Assembly: GCA_039822045.1 (NCBI GenBank) | Contig: JBCBMY010000005.1 | Location: forward strand, 1 to 64,000 | Direction: 5' to 3' | DNA length: 64,000 nt | Source: HLUCCA09 sp039822045 | GTDB lineage: Bacteria; Pseudomonadota; Alphaproteobacteria; Rhodobacterales; Rhodobacteraceae | Part shown: positions 62,215 to 64,000 of the stretch, in pieces | Numbering within the stretch: position 1 is the stretch's first letter | How the letters are laid out: the number at the start of each line of letters is the position of its first letter | Notes under the pieces: generated by a model | What the model saw: the letters and a program-made list of their open reading frames with translations, nothing else | The model's database searches: none | What the model was told of the DNA's origin: nothing | Position numbers and translations under genes: made by a program

Positions 62215-64000
62215 AGGACGAGGTCACACAGGAGGACCGCGCCGCCAACCTCAAAGGGCTCGGAAGTTCGCGAAAGCGCGTCGAGGATGTGCGCTTCACC
62301 CAGGGCAAGGGCCGCTATGTCGACGACATCAAGCTCGACGGCATGCTCTTTGGCGACTTCGTGCGCTCGCCCTATGCCCATGCGCGCGTCACGTCGATCG
62401 ACACCGAAGCCGCGCTCAAGGTGCCCGGCGTCCTTGCCGTCCTGACGGCCGCCGATCTCGAGCCCCTCGGCCTTCACTGGATGCCTACGCTCGCCGGCGA
62501 CAAGCAGATGGTCCTGGCCGACGGCAAAGTCCTTTTCCAGGGGCAAGAGGTCGCCTTCGTTGTCGCGACCGACCGTTACGCCGCGGCCGACGGTGTCGAA
62601 GCCGTGGACGTTGACTACGAGGAACTGCCCGTCTTAGTCGACCCGTTCAAGGCGCTCGAGTCCGACGTCGTTTTGCGCGAGGATCTTGCGGGCCAGACCG
62701 AGGGCGCCCACGGCCCGCGCCGCCACCACAACCACATCTTCACCTGGGAGCAGGGGGATAAGGTCGCCACGGAACAGGTGATGTCCGAGGCCGATGTGGT
62801 GGCCGAGGAGATGGTGTATTACCACCGCACCCATCCCTGCCCGCTTGAGACCTGCGGCTGTGTCGCCGACATGGACAAGGTGAACAGCAAACTCACGCTC
62901 TACGGCACTTTCCAGGCCCCCCACGCCATCCGCACCGTGGTGAGCCTTATCTCCGGCATCGCCGAGCACAATATCCGCGTGGTATCGCCCGATATCGGCG
63001 GCGGCTTCGGCAACAAGGTCGGCGCCTATGCAGGCTATGTCTGCTCCGTCGTCGCCTCTATCGTCACGGGCAAACCGGTAAAGTGGGTCGAGGACCGGCA
63101 GGACAACCTGCTCTCCACCGCCTTCGCCCGCGACTACTGGATGAAGGGCCGGATATCCGCCACGTCACAGGGCAAGATCACCGGCCTCTGGTGCCACACG
63201 ACCGCCGACCATGGCGGGTTCGACGCCTGTGCCGACCCCACGAAGTTCCCTGCGGGCTTCATGAACATCTGCACCGGCTCCTACGACATCCCGACGGCCT
63301 ATCTCGCGGTCGACGGGGTCTACACCAACAAGGCGCCGGGCGGCGTAGCCTATCGCTGTTCCTTCCGCGTGACCGAGGCGGCCTACTTCATCGAGCGCAT
63401 GATCGAGGTGCTGGCGATCGAGCTCGGGATGGATGCCGCCGAGCTCCGCCGCATCAACTTCGTTGGAAAAGACCAGTTCCCCTATCAGTCAGCACTCGGC
63501 TGGGAATATGACAGCGGGGACTACCACACCGCGTGGGACAAGGCGCTCGAGGCGGTCAACTACCAGGGCCTGCGCGAGGAGCAGGCCCAGCGCCTGGAAG
63601 ACTTCAAGGCCGGAAAGACCCGCAAACTCATGGGCATCGGCCTCACCCACTTTACCGAGATCGTCGGAGCGGGCCCGGTCAAGAATTGCGACATCCTCGG
63701 ACTGGGGATGTTCGATTCTTGCGAGATCCGCATTCACCCGACGGGCTCCGCCATCGCCCGGCTGGGCACCATCTCGCAAGGCCAGGGCCATGCCACCACT
63801 TTCGCCCAGATATTGGCGAGCGAGATCGGATTGTCGGCCGACGACATCACCATCGAGGAGGGCGACACGGACACTGCACCCTACGGACTTGGCACCTATG
63901 GGTCGCGGTCGACGCCGGTCGCGGGTGCTGCTACGGCGATGGCGGGGCGCAAGATCCGGGCGAAGGCTCAGATGATCGCGGCCTACCTGTTGGAAGTCCA
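62211..64000 (+). CDS. coxL: Aerobic CO dehydrogenase, large (Mo/Cu) subunit, form I, 3' truncated
   Basis: The first 596 of about 810 residues are present; the gene runs off the window. The active-site loop AYRCSFR lies at residues 380-386 (63348-63368). It identifies form I (true, CO-oxidising) CoxL and not the form II AYRGAGR type; Cys383 would hold the copper. Other molybdopterin-contact segments such as 'SPDIGGGFGNKVGAY', 'SQGQGH' and 'PYGLGTYGSRSTP' are conserved. It oxidises CO to CO2 as the catalytic subunit of (CoxMSL)2. Confidence 0.97.
   Translation, partial: MKDEVTQEDRAANLKGLGSSRKRVEDVRFTQGKGRYVDDIKLDGMLFGDFVRSPYAHARVTSIDTEAALKVPGVLAVLTAADLEPLGLHWMPTLAGDKQMVLADGKVLFQGQEVAFVVATDRYAAADGVEAVDVDYEELPVLVDPFKALESDVVLREDLAGQTEGAHGPRRHHNHIFTWEQGDKVATEQVMSEADVVAEEMVYYHRTHPCPLETCGCVADMDKVNSKLTLYGTFQAPHAIRTVVSLISGIAEHNIRVVSPDIGGGFGNKVGAYAGYVCSVVASIVTGKPVKWVEDRQDNLLSTAFARDYWMKGRISATSQGKITGLWCHTTADHGGFDACADPTKFPAGFMNICTGSYDIPTAYLAVDGVYTNKAPGGVAYRCSFRVTEAAYFIERMIEVLAIELGMDAAELRRINFVGKDQFPYQSALGWEYDSGDYHTAWDKALEAVNYQGLREEQAQRLEDFKAGKTRKLMGIGLTHFTEIVGAGPVKNCDILGLGMFDSCEIRIHPTGSAIARLGTISQGQGHATTFAQILASEIGLSADDITIEEGDTDTAPYGLGTYGSRSTPVAGAATAMAGRKIRAKAQMIAAYLLEV

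Overview
The window is high-GC DNA with dense, mostly translationally coupled operons (ATGA, GTGA and TAATG overlaps throughout). The gene content fits a marine-type alphaproteobacterium, most likely Rhodobacteraceae (roseobacter group). The indicators are a form I aerobic CO dehydrogenase, a CuyA-like cysteate/D-cysteine lyase, a dimethylglycine-dehydrogenase/MttB pair, the DUF2160-containing glycerol-type ABC operon and several hydantoinase/oxoprolinase genes. The genus cannot be fixed from the sequence alone.

Layout. 1-129 is the 3' end of an IS630-type transposase. 136-5276 (minus) is a dipeptide-type ABC transporter without a binding protein (dppBCDF-like), followed by VOC and YdcF-like genes. 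5417-18166 is a catabolic island of divergent and convergent genes: two SDRs, an EamA exporter, a 2-hydroxyacid dehydrogenase, two RraA-fold proteins, a class V aminotransferase, a metallo-beta-lactamase-fold hydrolase, a lone HyuB and a HyuA-HyuB pair. It looks built for cyclic amide/amino-acid derivatives, but the substrate is unknown. 18592-24786 (minus) is a six-gene MoxR membrane operon (DUF4129, DUF4350, MoxR, DUF58, SpoIIM-like, RDD).

25450-28683 encodes a large secreted-type protein with an N-terminal G8 domain, a CEMIP-like beta-helix and C-terminal RTX calcium repeats. It is followed by an AraC regulator, a periplasmic alpha/beta hydrolase and a convergent copC-copD pair. 32220-41038 holds cuyA divergent from a complete peptide-type ABC operon that continues into a molybdenum sulfoxide-reductase-like enzyme. 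41054-52691 carries an amidase, a dimethylglycine/sarcosine dehydrogenase, an MttB-superfamily methyltransferase and a glycerol-type ABC operon. The two ATPases of that operon have complementary degenerate motifs.

53213-59353 holds a 2-hydroxyacid dehydrogenase and an aromatic (homogentisate) unit: MarR regulator, a palindromic operator region, an odd metallo-beta-lactamase-fold protein, a flavin monooxygenase, DUF2783 and hmgA. 59563-64000 is the start of a carbon monoxide oxidation cluster: a CoxC-like MHYT-LytTR sensor-regulator, then coxM, coxS and coxL (cut by the window end). CoxL carries the form I AYRCSFR motif.

Most notable signals: a 13-bp direct repeat with exact 20-bp periodicity between the LytTR gene and coxM; the G8/beta-helix/RTX protein; one-good-site/one-bad-site ATPase asymmetry in the glycerol-type transporter; two RraA proteins that have both lost the catalytic arginine; and a metallo-beta-lactamase-fold protein missing two metal ligands.
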